Positions 7,561-13,659 of a stretch of DNA of 13,659 nucleotides are shown here, piece after piece. The position numbers and the translations under genes are program-made. The notes under the pieces were generated by a model. The model was not told the DNA's origin. It was given only the letters and a program-made list of their open reading frames with translations, and ran no database searches. Positions within the stretch are counted from its first letter, which is position 1. Each line of letters begins with the position of its first letter. Origin of the DNA: JBGOUV01 sp041477815 (GTDB taxonomy: Bacteria > Acidobacteriota > Terriglobia > Bryobacterales > JACQDG01); NCBI GenBank assembly GCA_041477815.1, contig JBGOUV010000173.1, forward strand, positions 1 to 13,659, written 5' to 3'.

Positions 7561-7965
7561 CTACAGATAAGGGGTTTTGAACCGCTCGTCGATGTCCACC
7601 TGATACCCGCTGGCGAGCCGATTGGTCTCGTTCGCCATACCCACCACCGCCATCAGCTCCGCGAACATCTGGTCCGTCATCCCCGCCTTGCGCGCGCCCG
7701 CAGTGTGCGAGGCGATGCAATAGGCGCACTGGTTCGTGGCGCTCACCGCCAGATAGACCATCTCCTTGGTGACGGCGTCGAGCGCGCCGGGAGCCATGAT
7801 CTCCTTGACGCTCTGCCAGGTGCGGCGGAGCGTGACCGGGTCCTGCGCCAGAGCCTTCCAGAAATTATTGATCCAGTCCGTATTGCGGGTGGCCATGATG
7901 TCGTCATACACCGCGCGCACCTCAGGGCCGGCATCGCCGTATTCGACCAGTCCAAGAGTACTCAT
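7561..7965 (-). CDS. Carboxymuconolactone decarboxylase/AhpD-like protein
   Basis: This 134-residue protein is mostly helical and carries the AhpD-type redox motif Cys80-Ala-Tyr-Cys83 followed by His87 (NQCAYCIASHTAGARKAG), with conserved Lys67-Glu68 upstream. Members of this family either reduce peroxiredoxin partners with the CxxC pair or, without it, decarboxylate lactones; the intact CxxC and His favour a thiol-redox role against peroxides. No peroxiredoxin gene is adjacent. Start choice is uncertain: ATG 7965 has no Shine-Dalgarno sequence, and an in-frame GTG at 8001 would add 12 residues, also without one. ATG 7965 is preferred because family similarity begins there. It follows the antitoxin gene by about 80 bases and precedes the beta-propeller gene; a shared transcript with the latter is possible. 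Confidence 0.85.
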   Translation of the reverse strand: MSTLGLVEYGDAGPEVRAVYDDIMATRNTDWINNFWKALAQDPVTLRRTWQSVKEIMAPGALDAVTKEMVYLAVSATNQCAYCIASHTAGARKAGMTDQMFAELMAVVGMANETNRLASGYQVDIDERFKTPYL

Positions 7966-8034
7966 AGGAAGAAGCTGTTGGCTATCGGCCTTTCGCAGCA
8001 CCAGTATCGCACGGGCGTGCTGATCCTGGTTGCT

Positions 8035-8062
8035 GACAGCTAATAGCTAACAACTAATAGCT
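8035..8062. repeat. 14-bp tandem repeat at the antitoxin 3' end
   Basis: Two adjacent 14-base units, GACAGCTAATAGCT (8035-8048) and AACAACTAATAGCT (8049-8062), match at 12 of 14 positions. The antitoxin gene ends inside the array (stop codon 8047-8049), so its last residues are encoded by repeat DNA. It resembles the short tandem intergenic repeats seen in many environmental genomes. Confidence 0.55.
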
Positions 8063-8307
8063 TCTTTTTCATCCCCTTCGCGAGGCGGCTTGCCCCCCCG
8101 CCGCTTCAGGATCTTGTCGAAAGCCTTGAAATCGGCCCGAGCCTTCCGATCGCTGAAGAACCGGGCCGTTTGCAGAGCGGAAACCTTTTCCGCGACGGCC
8201 ATGGCCACGAACTGGTTTATGCTCGTTCCGTCTTCCTTGCTGATTCGCGCGACCGCGTCTTTGAGCGATCGCGGCAACCGCAGAGGGTAGGTCCGTGTCT
8301 CCTTCAT
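8047..8307 (-). CDS. Ribbon-helix-helix antitoxin of a PIN-domain toxin-antitoxin pair
   Basis: This 86-residue protein starts with MKETRTYPLRLPRSLKDAVARI, a beta-strand followed by a helix, and continues EDGTSINQFVAMAVAEKVSAL, the second helix. This is the DNA-binding ribbon-helix-helix fold of HicB/CopG-like antitoxins. The C-terminal 40 residues are highly charged (RKARADFKAF, KRRGG, REGDEKE), as expected of a disordered toxin-neutralising tail. Its ATG overlaps the toxin stop codon as ATGA (8304-8307), so translation is coupled. In this family the antitoxin both binds the toxin and represses the shared promoter; two candidate operators lie before the toxin. The last four residues come from a tandem repeat, hinting that the original C-terminus was altered. 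It is the second gene of the pair, opposite to the usual vapBC order. Confidence 0.78.
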   Translation of the reverse strand: MKETRTYPLRLPRSLKDAVARISKEDGTSINQFVAMAVAEKVSALQTARFFSDRKARADFKAFDKILKRRGGKPPREGDEKEAISC

Positions 8308-8726
8308 GGTCTGATCCTCGCTATAGCTTCCCGCGGGAGGAGAACCTCCACCCCGAGCTGGGAAGGCGCCGTCCCGAAATCCCGCCGGTTGAAGGTAACC
8401 AGGGCCTCCGCCCGGCCGTTGACGGCCGCTTCCAGCACCATTTCATCGCCCGCATCGCGCAGTTGCGGCCGCCACAGAAAATGCGTTTCCACGGGCTCTG
8501 CCAGGGCGATTACGGCGGTCACAAAAACCTCCGCTTCCCGGTGGGACAGTCCCGCCGCGAGCCGCTGCTCCGCTTTACAACAAGTCGCTTCATATTCCAG
8601 GGCCAGAGGGACGCTCACCAATAGTGTCGTACAGCGTTGCCGGGCAGCCCCGAGAATCGCAGCGGACGCTCCTCCCGGACTGCGCATCGCCGCCACCACC
8701 ACATCGGTGTCGAGCACCAATCTCAC
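8304..8726 (-). CDS. PIN-domain toxin (COG1569-type putative toxin component)
   Basis: This 140-residue protein begins MRLVLDTDVVVAAM, the first strand of a PIN nuclease with Asp6 and Asp8. Further acidic residues sit at the usual places: Glu44/Glu46 (LALEYEATC), Asp91, Asp94 and Glu95 (LRDAGDEMVLEAAVNG) and Asp116 (LVTFNRRDF). The ending TFNRRDFG and the overall length fit the PIN group COG1569. PIN toxins are Mg-dependent ribonucleases that cut RNA when the antitoxin is degraded. The start is GTG 8726; no Shine-Dalgarno sequence is visible, and the promoter predicts a leader of only about 20 bases. All catalytic acids are present, so it is probably active. It lies 46 bases after queA on the same strand but appears to have its own promoter inside the queA end. 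Confidence 0.85.
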   Translation of the reverse strand: MRLVLDTDVVVAAMRSPGGASAAILGAARQRCTTLLVSVPLALEYEATCCKAEQRLAAGLSHREAEVFVTAVIALAEPVETHFLWRPQLRDAGDEMVLEAAVNGRAEALVTFNRRDFGTAPSQLGVEVLLPREAIARIRP

Positions 8727-8731
8727 ATTGT

Positions 8732-8762
8732 ATATGATATCACATCGTGAAAGATATGATAT
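8732..8762. promoter_or_regulatory. Candidate operator: two pseudo-palindromic 9-bp repeats before the TA pair
   Basis: ATATGATAT occurs at 8732-8740 and 8754-8762, 22 bases apart centre to centre, about two helical turns. Each copy is a palindrome around a central G (ATAT-G-ATAT). Ribbon-helix-helix dimers often bind such repeated short palindromes cooperatively. One copy covers the proposed -10 element, the other lies between it and the toxin start, so binding would block transcription. Confidence 0.55.
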
Positions 8763-8784
8763 TTGTCCCGGGTCACAGGATCAA
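8756..8784 (-). promoter_or_regulatory. Candidate sigma70-type promoter of the toxin-antitoxin pair
   Basis: Reading the - strand, TTGATC (8779-8784) and TATCAT (8756-8761) are separated by exactly 17 bases and match the -35 and -10 consensus at 4 and 5 of 6 positions. The -35 box lies inside the last codons of queA. The expected start of transcription leaves a leader of about 20 bases before GTG 8726. Confidence 0.5.
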
Positions 8785-9780
8785 CATACAGTCCCCGTAG
8801 GAGTAAAAGCGGTAGCGCTCGCGCACGGCATGCCGGTACGCCTCCAGAACCGGCTCGCGCCCCGCAAAGGCCGCGACCAGCATGAGCAAGGTCGAGCGGG
8901 GGAGGTGGAAGTTGGTCAGCAGGGCGCCGGTCACCCGAAAATCGAAGCCGGGATAAATGAAGATATCGGTCTCGCCCGAGGCCGCCTCGACCGCACCGGA
9001 CCGGGCCACGTGCTCCAGGGTGCGGACCGACGTGGTGCCCACGGCCACCACGCGCTGGGCGGCGTGAATGGCCCCGGCGGCTTCCGCGCCGATCTCGAAC
9101 CACTCGCGATGCAGGTGGTGTTCCTCGACCGTTGCGGTGTGGAGGGCTTGAAAGGTTCCCAGACCCACGTGCAGGGTTATCTCCACGAGGCAGGGAAGGC
9201 GGGCCAGGACTTCCGGAGTGAAGTGCAGTCCGGCCGTGGGCGCGGCGATGGAACCGCGGCGGCGGGCGAACACGGTCTGGTACCGTTCGCGGTCGGCGGC
9301 GGCATCGGGACGACGTATGTAGGGCGGAAGCGGCATGCGCCCGAGGCGGTCGAGCGCGGCCGGTAGGTCGGCCGCGCCGGAGAAGCGCAGCGTCCGCTCG
9401 CCGTATTCACCGCGGCCCACAATCTCGGCTTGCAGGTCTTCCGAAAAGATCAGGCGCGCGCCCCTGCCCGCCTTGCGGCCGGGGCGGACCAGGGCCTCCC
9501 AGACGGCGGAGTCCTCGTGGTGCTGGCGGGTCAGCAGTACTTCGATGCGGGCCGGGCCGCTGGGACGGCGCGCGTAGAGCCGGGCAGGGAAGACTCGCGT
9601 GTTGTTGACCACGACGCAGTCTCCCGGGCGGAGGTAGTCGGGGAAATCGCGGAAGACGCGGTCTTCCAGACGCCCGCTGTCACGGTGCAGCACCAGCAGG
9701 CGGGCGGCAGCGCGATCGGCCGGCGGCTCCTGGGCGATCAGGTCTGCGGGAAGCGGGTAGTCGAAGTCGGAAACCAGCAT
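8773..9780 (-). CDS. queA: S-adenosylmethionine:tRNA ribosyltransferase-isomerase
   Basis: This 335-residue enzyme makes epoxyqueuosine in tRNA by transferring and isomerising the ribose of S-adenosylmethionine onto the 7-aminomethyl-7-deazaguanine at the wobble position, in the cytoplasm. Family landmarks are intact: SDFDYPLPADLIAQEPP at the N-terminus, VVVNNTRVFPARL, MPLPPYIRR, the signature GSIAAPTAGLHFT, EITLHVGLGTF, VVAVGTTSVRTLE and the C-terminal ALLTNFHLPRSTLLMLVAAF. Length is in the normal range of about 340-350. ATG 9780 is only 14 bases after the lptFG stop, and no strong Shine-Dalgarno sequence is seen, so translation may depend on ribosomes arriving from lptFG. No other queuosine genes are in the window. 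Confidence 0.97.
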   Translation of the reverse strand: MLVSDFDYPLPADLIAQEPPADRAAARLLVLHRDSGRLEDRVFRDFPDYLRPGDCVVVNNTRVFPARLYARRPSGPARIEVLLTRQHHEDSAVWEALVRPGRKAGRGARLIFSEDLQAEIVGRGEYGERTLRFSGAADLPAALDRLGRMPLPPYIRRPDAAADRERYQTVFARRRGSIAAPTAGLHFTPEVLARLPCLVEITLHVGLGTFQALHTATVEEHHLHREWFEIGAEAAGAIHAAQRVVAVGTTSVRTLEHVARSGAVEAASGETDIFIYPGFDFRVTGALLTNFHLPRSTLLMLVAAFAGREPVLEAYRHAVRERYRFYSYGDCMLIL

Positions 9781-9794
9781 ACTTGGAGCGCCGC

Positions 9795-12152
9795 CTACGA
9801 CCGCAGCCGCAGCAGAAAATACGTCCCCGCCAACGTGAAGATCACGTCCGGGGACCAGGCGGCCAGGGCCGGCGCGAGCTGGCTCACGTTGCCCATCTGC
9901 TCGAATAAGGCATTTACCGCTACATAGGCAATAGCCACACCCAGGCTCACCGCCACCCCGGCCAGCGCGCCGCGGTTCCCGGTGAGGAACGCGAAAGGCA
10001 CCGCCAGCAGTCCCATGATGAAGGCGAACGCCGGGAACGAGAACTTCTTGTGCAACTGGACCTGCAGCCGCACGGTGTCGAAGCCGCTCTGGGTAAGGTC
10101 GAGGATGTATTCGCGCAGCTCCCGGAAGTTCATCTGCTGGTACTGTTTCACTTCCTTCAGGAAGTAGTTGGGGGGCTCGTCGAGCTGGGGGAAGGTCTTC
10201 ACCGTGAAGGCCTCGAAGCCGGTGACGCGGCCGCCCCGAATCTCGCGCGTCCAGCCCTGCTCGTAGATCCAGGCCTGCAGCGACTCCTGCCACTCGGCGC
10301 GCTCGGCGGAGATGTGGCGGATGAGCTGAAACCGCTGGGGATCGAACTCGTAGATGTTCACCCCCCCCATCACGCCCCGCGTCTGGTCGTAATAACTGTA
10401 GTAGTAGATACGATTGCTGCCGGGGCGGCCGAAGATCCACTGGCGGTCGGGGCGAAGGTAGGTGCGGACCGGGCGCCCTTTGATCTCGTTCCGGATGGCA
10501 TCCTGGCGGCGGTTCGCTTCCGGCAGAACATAATGGTCGAAGGCGAACAGCAGCCCGCTCACGCCCAGGGCCACCGCCAGCACCGGCAGCGTCAGGCGGT
10601 ACAGGCTGATGCCGCAGGCCTTGAAGGCGGTAATCTCGTTCCGTTTGGTGAGCACGCCGAAGGCCACCAGCGTCGCCACCAGCACGCTGATGGGCGCGGT
10701 GGTGTAGATGAGCTGGGGTGTCAGGTAGAACAAATAGGTGAGAAACCGCGCCAGGGGGGTGTGATTGGCCAGGATGTCGCTGAGCAGCTCGAAGAACGTG
10801 AAGACGTGGTACAGCAGGACGAAAGAAGCCAGCAGCACGGCGAAATAGAACAGGAAGCTCTCGAGCACGTACTGATCGACCAGCCGGAACAGGAACAGCA
10901 GCCGCGGGGTGCGGCGGGGGGCGCCGTTGCGGACGCCGGCGGGCGAGGCGGCGGCCGCAAAGCGGCTGCGGAGACGGGCCCCCAGCCGGCGGAGCCAGGA
11001 GGTGAAGTCGTGGTCGCCGGGAGCGTCCAGGCGGGAGAGCAGGAAGAGGCCGAAGAGGGCGAAGACCACGTCGGCGCTCCACACGGCCAGCCCTACCGGC
11101 GCCCTCTCCTCGCGGGCCATGTTAATACCACTGATGAGTAAGGTGTAATAAACAAATACCAGCAGGACTGTCACCACCACCCCCATGGACTTGCCCGAGC
11201 GGTGCGAGGAGACGCCCAGGGGAATGCCGGCCAGGGCCAGGACCAGGCAGGCCACCGGCAGGGCCAGCCGCTGGTAGAGCTCGATGCGGGCCTCCACCCA
11301 GTTGGGGCTGTACCGCGCGTGGAAGGGGAGTTCTCCGGTGTTCACCTCCTGGTAAGGACGGCGGGCGCGGGCGGCGCTGGCAGGCGCGGTTTCCAGGATC
11401 TGGTCGGTCTGGGTGAAGTTGTAGACGTCGTACTGGGTGACGTCGCTCGATTGCTCGTGGGTGCCGCCCCGGATGAGGTGCAACTGGAGCTGGTTCTTTT
11501 CCGGGTTGGGAATGGCAATGGCTTCTTCGGCCACGGTGACGCGCGGGCCGGTGACCTTGCTGCGCACGCTCACCGAGGAGCGGTCCTCGGGCGGGCGCAG
11601 GTCGGCCAGGAACACGCCCCGCCAGCGCACCACCGGACCGGGCACGACGTCCCGAACGTAGACTATGGTATTGGGAAAACCTTCGTCGAAAACACGAGGC
11701 TGGATTTCGGCCGAGATGTACGAGGACCGCAGCCGGTTCTGGAGGCGGTAGAACTCCCGCCACGCCCGGGGACTCAAATAGAGCGAGACAAAAGCGCTGG
11801 CCCCCAGACCCACCAGGGCGAACACGGTGACCGGCAGGATGAAATGGCGGGTAGGGATGCCGGCGGCCCGCATGGCCAGCACCTCGCCGTCGGCGGACAT
11901 GCGGCTGAGCCCGATGAGGATGCCCACCAGCACTCCCATCGGGATAGTGAAGGTGAGGGTTTGGGGGAGCGTGAGCAGAAACAGGTATCCCACCATCTCC
12001 GCCGAGGCCGTCCGCCGCACCAGCAATTCAAAGAGCTGCCCGACACTCCGCAGGAACAGCACGAAGGTAAACAGCACCACCCCGATCAGCGCGCTGGAAA
12101 CAATCTCGCGGAAAATGTAGCGCGAAAGAAGGCGGGCGGTTCGCCGGTGCAT
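9795..12152 (-). CDS. Fused LptF-LptG lipopolysaccharide export permease
   Basis: This 785-residue protein carries two complete LptF/LptG (YjgP/YjgQ) permease modules in tandem. Module one (about 1-376) and module two (about 416-785) each have membrane helices at both ends around a periplasmic beta-rich part (about 140-280 and 555-670). Each contains the cytoplasmic coupling phrase after the second helix, GEVLAMRAAGIP (89-100) and NEITAFKACGIS (505-516), which in E. coli LptF/LptG contacts the ATPase LptB. A linker rich in Arg, Ala and Pro (about 377-415) joins them. In the Lpt system these two subunits extract LPS from the inner membrane and pass it to LptC/LptA; elsewhere they are usually separate proteins of about 360 residues. 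The frame is open upstream to 12770, but similarity starts at MHRRTARLLSRYIFREI, so ATG 12152 is chosen (weak AGG 8-10 bases before). No lptB, lptC or lptA is in view. Confidence 0.93.
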   Translation of the reverse strand: MHRRTARLLSRYIFREIVSSALIGVVLFTFVLFLRSVGQLFELLVRRTASAEMVGYLFLLTLPQTLTFTIPMGVLVGILIGLSRMSADGEVLAMRAAGIPTRHFILPVTVFALVGLGASAFVSLYLSPRAWREFYRLQNRLRSSYISAEIQPRVFDEGFPNTIVYVRDVVPGPVVRWRGVFLADLRPPEDRSSVSVRSKVTGPRVTVAEEAIAIPNPEKNQLQLHLIRGGTHEQSSDVTQYDVYNFTQTDQILETAPASAARARRPYQEVNTGELPFHARYSPNWVEARIELYQRLALPVACLVLALAGIPLGVSSHRSGKSMGVVVTVLLVFVYYTLLISGINMAREERAPVGLAVWSADVVFALFGLFLLSRLDAPGDHDFTSWLRRLGARLRSRFAAAASPAGVRNGAPRRTPRLLFLFRLVDQYVLESFLFYFAVLLASFVLLYHVFTFFELLSDILANHTPLARFLTYLFYLTPQLIYTTAPISVLVATLVAFGVLTKRNEITAFKACGISLYRLTLPVLAVALGVSGLLFAFDHYVLPEANRRQDAIRNEIKGRPVRTYLRPDRQWIFGRPGSNRIYYYSYYDQTRGVMGGVNIYEFDPQRFQLIRHISAERAEWQESLQAWIYEQGWTREIRGGRVTGFEAFTVKTFPQLDEPPNYFLKEVKQYQQMNFRELREYILDLTQSGFDTVRLQVQLHKKFSFPAFAFIMGLLAVPFAFLTGNRGALAGVAVSLGVAIAYVAVNALFEQMGNVSQLAPALAAWSPDVIFTLAGTYFLLRLRS

Positions 12153-12243
12153 CCGAAGACCTGACCGCCAGTGTAACACTCCGTTCGCACCGGGCCGCGA
12201 AGGTGTCCAGACGACACCTGAGGATTCGTTCTGGAAACTAAGC

Positions 12244-12315
12244 GCGCCCCGCTGCGCGAAGCTCTTGCGGTAGAGATCCCAATGTCGGGGAGCGGTATTC
12301 GTCGCAGCGGGGCGC
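12244..12315. repeat. Perfect 13-bp inverted repeat with 46-base spacer upstream of lptFG
   Basis: GCGCCCCGCTGCG (12244-12256) is the exact reverse complement of CGCAGCGGGGCGC (12303-12315). The spacer includes smaller complementary pieces (TCCC and GGGA around 12277-12290), so a long stem-loop could form in DNA or RNA. It lies 92-163 bases before the lptFG start, between it and the decayed pigL. It may be a REPIN/MITE-like element or a leader structure. Confidence 0.65.
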
Positions 12316-12346
12316 CTGCTCGCCTCCAACTTGCCCCCCCCCAGAC

Positions 12347-12760
12347 GTGGGGCTTCTCCATCCGGATCAACCCGACCAGGTCGCTCAGCACGGCTTCCCG
12401 GTCCCAGTTCTGAAACGTCTCCTCCAGATTCTTCGAGTAGTCGGCCGCGCGCAGCAGCTCGGCCGTCCGCAGAGCGCCCCGGGAGTCGAAGAAGTCGCCC
12501 GCAATCAGGTTGGCCCCAGCCTCGCCCCGGGTGAGCACGGCCAGGGTGACGTCGACCCCCTGTCCGCGACTGAGGAGCGTCATCATGCCTCCGTCCTCGT
12601 CGTCCGGGTGAGCCGTGAGGTACATGACCCGGGCCGTGGTTTGCAGGCGCTTCAGGGACTGCCACCGCCCGGCGGCGCCGCGGTCTTCGGGGAGGGGGTC
12701 GCGGGCGGGCTGCGAGAGGGGCAGCAGGCACAGGAGGAAACAGAAACGTGGCACCTCCAC
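12347..12760 (-). pseudogene. Decayed PIG-L/LmbE-type deacetylase (N-terminal part)
   Basis: From GTG 12760 a signal-peptide-like N-terminus (VPRFCFLLCLLPLSQPA) is followed by a recognisable zinc-deacetylase start: VMYLTAHPDDEDGGMMTLLS with the metal motif HPDDE (51-55), LTRGEAGAN (77-84), LRTAELLRAADY (97-108), then LEETFQNWDREAVLSDLVGLIRMEKPHV to residue 139. Intact relatives hydrolyse N-acetyl sugars and need a later GHxxH-type motif as a metal ligand; it is absent in all three frames downstream. Between RAADY and SKNLEETF about 15 residues usual in the family also appear to be missing. The open frame runs on as unrelated sequence to 12086, overlapping the lptFG start by 67 bases. The break coincides with nine consecutive G (12334-12342, coding strand). 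I regard it as a non-functional remnant; its promoter may still serve lptFG. Confidence 0.72.
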
Positions 12761-12796
12761 GAGGACACACCGCTAATCAGGCCCAGCATAGTCAGC

Positions 12797-12825
12797 ATTA
12801 GAATTAACAGCGAGGCCCTTGACAA
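12797..12825 (-). promoter_or_regulatory. Candidate sigma70-type promoter for the pigL remnant, lptFG and queA
   Basis: On the - strand TTGTCA (12820-12825) and TCTAAT (12797-12802) are 17 bases apart, each matching 5 of 6 consensus bases. The -10 box is 37 bases before GTG 12760. A + strand TTGACA (12819-12824) overlaps this -35 box, facing the TonB-receptor-like gene, but its -10 partner (GAAACT, 12842-12847) is poor. Confidence 0.45.
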
Positions 12826-12890
12826 TGCAGCACTTTCAGGGGAAACTAGTGTCACATAGGAGTCTCGCATTCATGAAACGATGTCGGATG

Positions 12891-12927
12891 GTGCAGTGCA
12901 CGCTGTAAACCCGGGGGCGGAACGCCC
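12891..12927 (+). promoter_or_regulatory. Palindrome and hairpin in the leader of the TonB-receptor-like gene
   Basis: GTGCAGTGCAC (12891-12901) is a palindrome around a central base, and GGGCG-GAA-CGCCC (12915-12927) is a 5-bp stem with a 3-base loop, 37 bases before the start codon. They could be an operator and an RNA hairpin, but I recognise no known regulator or riboswitch. Confidence 0.25.
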
Positions 12928-12964
12928 GAAAGCCTTTGACTCACATTCAGGAGGGGAATTTACT

Positions 12965-13659
12965 ATGAGACTGGGAACGATTGCGGTCACGCTGGTGGTG
13001 GCCCTGTGTCTGTTGAGCGGCTTGGCTATCGGCCAGGTGCTGTACGGAAACCTGGTGGGGAACGTGACGGACCCGCAGCAGGCGTCCGTCGTTAACGCGG
13101 TGGTCAGCGTCAAGAACAATGCCACCGGGTATTCGACGGAAGCGAAGTCGGATGAGCGCGGCGCCTACGAAGTCCGGAATCTGGCGCCGGGCGTGTACAC
13201 CATCCGCATCACCGCCAGCGGCTTCACTACGTTTGAGGCCAAGGACATCGCGATCCAGGCGAACAACATCGCCCGCGTGGACGCTCCCCTCACCGTTGGC
13301 GCGGTGACCGAAGTAGTCACCGTCGGAGCCGAGATCACCCAACTGCAGACCGACAAGTCCGACGTCCATACCGACATTTCGACCCAGCAGTTGACCCAGG
13401 TGGCGGTGGCCGGTTACCGCAACTTCCAGTCGATGATCGACTTGATTCCAGGCTCCACTCCGGGAGCGTTTCAAAACGCCTCCACGGACTCTCCGGCCCG
13501 GGCCTTGACCACCAACGTCAACGGCACGGCGCGCAACTCGAACAACACCCGGATCGACGGCGCGGCCAACGTTTTCACGTGGCTGCCGCACCACACGTTC
13601 TACATTCCGCCCATGGAGTCGATCGAGACGGTGAACATCTCGACCAACAACTTCGACGC
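12965..13659 (+). CDS. TonB-dependent-receptor-like outer-membrane protein, N-terminal part (3' end outside the window)
   Basis: ATG 12965 follows a strong AGGAGGGG (12949-12956) with 8 bases between. The 231 visible residues start with a signal peptide (MRLGTIAVTLVVALCLLSGLAIGQ). A carboxypeptidase-regulatory-like beta-sandwich comes next (about 27-112: LVGNVTDPQQASVVNAVVSV, DERGAYEVRNLAPGVYTIRI, SGFTTFEAKDI). Then come the linker VGAVTEVVTVGAE and the start of a plug-like region with GYRNFQSMIDLIPGSTPG, NVNGTARNSNNTRIDG and PPMESIETVNI. This is the Oar-like architecture abundant in Acidobacteriota, where the barrel lies in the outer membrane and probably takes up or displays oligosaccharides or other large nutrients using TonB energy. 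Such proteins usually exceed 1000 residues, so most of it lies beyond the window. The substrate cannot be told. Confidence 0.92.
   Translation, partial: MRLGTIAVTLVVALCLLSGLAIGQVLYGNLVGNVTDPQQASVVNAVVSVKNNATGYSTEAKSDERGAYEVRNLAPGVYTIRITASGFTTFEAKDIAIQANNIARVDAPLTVGAVTEVVTVGAEITQLQTDKSDVHTDISTQQLTQVAVAGYRNFQSMIDLIPGSTPGAFQNASTDSPARALTTNVNGTARNSNNTRIDGAANVFTWLPHHTFYIPPMESIETVNISTNNFD

Noticed and set aside
6486..7580. Long + strand open frame opposite the beta-propeller gene
   Set aside because: It has Arg/His-rich composition, no recognisable family and complete overlap with a well-supported gene on the other strand.
8170..11141. Several + strand open frames opposite the TA pair, queA and lptFG
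   Set aside because: They mirror confidently identified genes, have biased composition and lack ribosome-binding sites.
12153..12770. N-terminal extension of the lptFG frame
   Set aside because: The extra 200 residues are low-complexity Arg/Pro/Gly-rich antisense-like sequence overlapping the pigL remnant, while LptF similarity begins exactly at ATG 12152.
12875..12945. Possible cyclic-di-GMP-type riboswitch in the TonB-receptor leader (TAAACC ... AAAGCC)
   Set aside because: Only short pieces resemble the conserved core, and the spacing and second stem do not fit.

Overview
The window looks like a chromosomal stretch of a high-GC Gram-negative bacterium, most likely an acidobacterium of the Solibacter/Bryobacter kind. 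Three observations point there. A secreted protein ends in the domain catalogued as TIGR03437 (Solibacter C-terminal domain). A TonB-receptor-like protein begins with a carboxypeptidase-regulatory-like domain, a type greatly expanded in Acidobacteriota. LptF and LptG, the LPS-export permeases, are joined in one polypeptide. The assignment rests on recognised families, not on a database search.

Left part (1-3207, + strand). The window opens inside a secreted beta-sandwich protein (1-711). A small, lower-GC gene follows (922-1371) that resembles the Tlde1/DUF2778 L,D-transpeptidase-like effector family. It carries a 90-base in-frame insertion bounded by an 11-base direct repeat. Next is an oxalate/formate-type MFS antiporter (1590-2831), and directly after it a frameshifted scrap of a second copy (2838-3009).

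Middle part (3208-8726, - strand). Four transcription units or fragments lie here: a 960-residue secreted protein with five BACON-like repeats and TIGR03437; a Tat-exported lactonase-type beta-propeller; an AhpD/carboxymuconolactone decarboxylase-like protein; and a PIN-toxin/ribbon-helix-helix-antitoxin pair with ATGA overlap. The TA pair has its own promoter and two pseudo-palindromic repeats, a candidate autoregulatory operator.

Right part (8773-12825, - strand, then + strand). A promoter-like sequence leads into a decayed PIG-L deacetylase, a perfect 13-bp inverted repeat, fused lptFG and queA. The last two are 14 bases apart and probably cotranscribed: LPS export to the outer membrane plus tRNA queuosine synthesis. 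Divergently, the window ends inside a TonB-dependent-receptor-like gene (12965 onward).

No rRNA, tRNA, CRISPR array or transposase was found. I found no complete unknown multi-gene system. The most unusual items are the Tlde1-like orphan with its repeat-bounded insertion, the TA operator architecture, the lptFG fusion with its upstream inverted repeat and decayed pigL, and the antiporter remnant.
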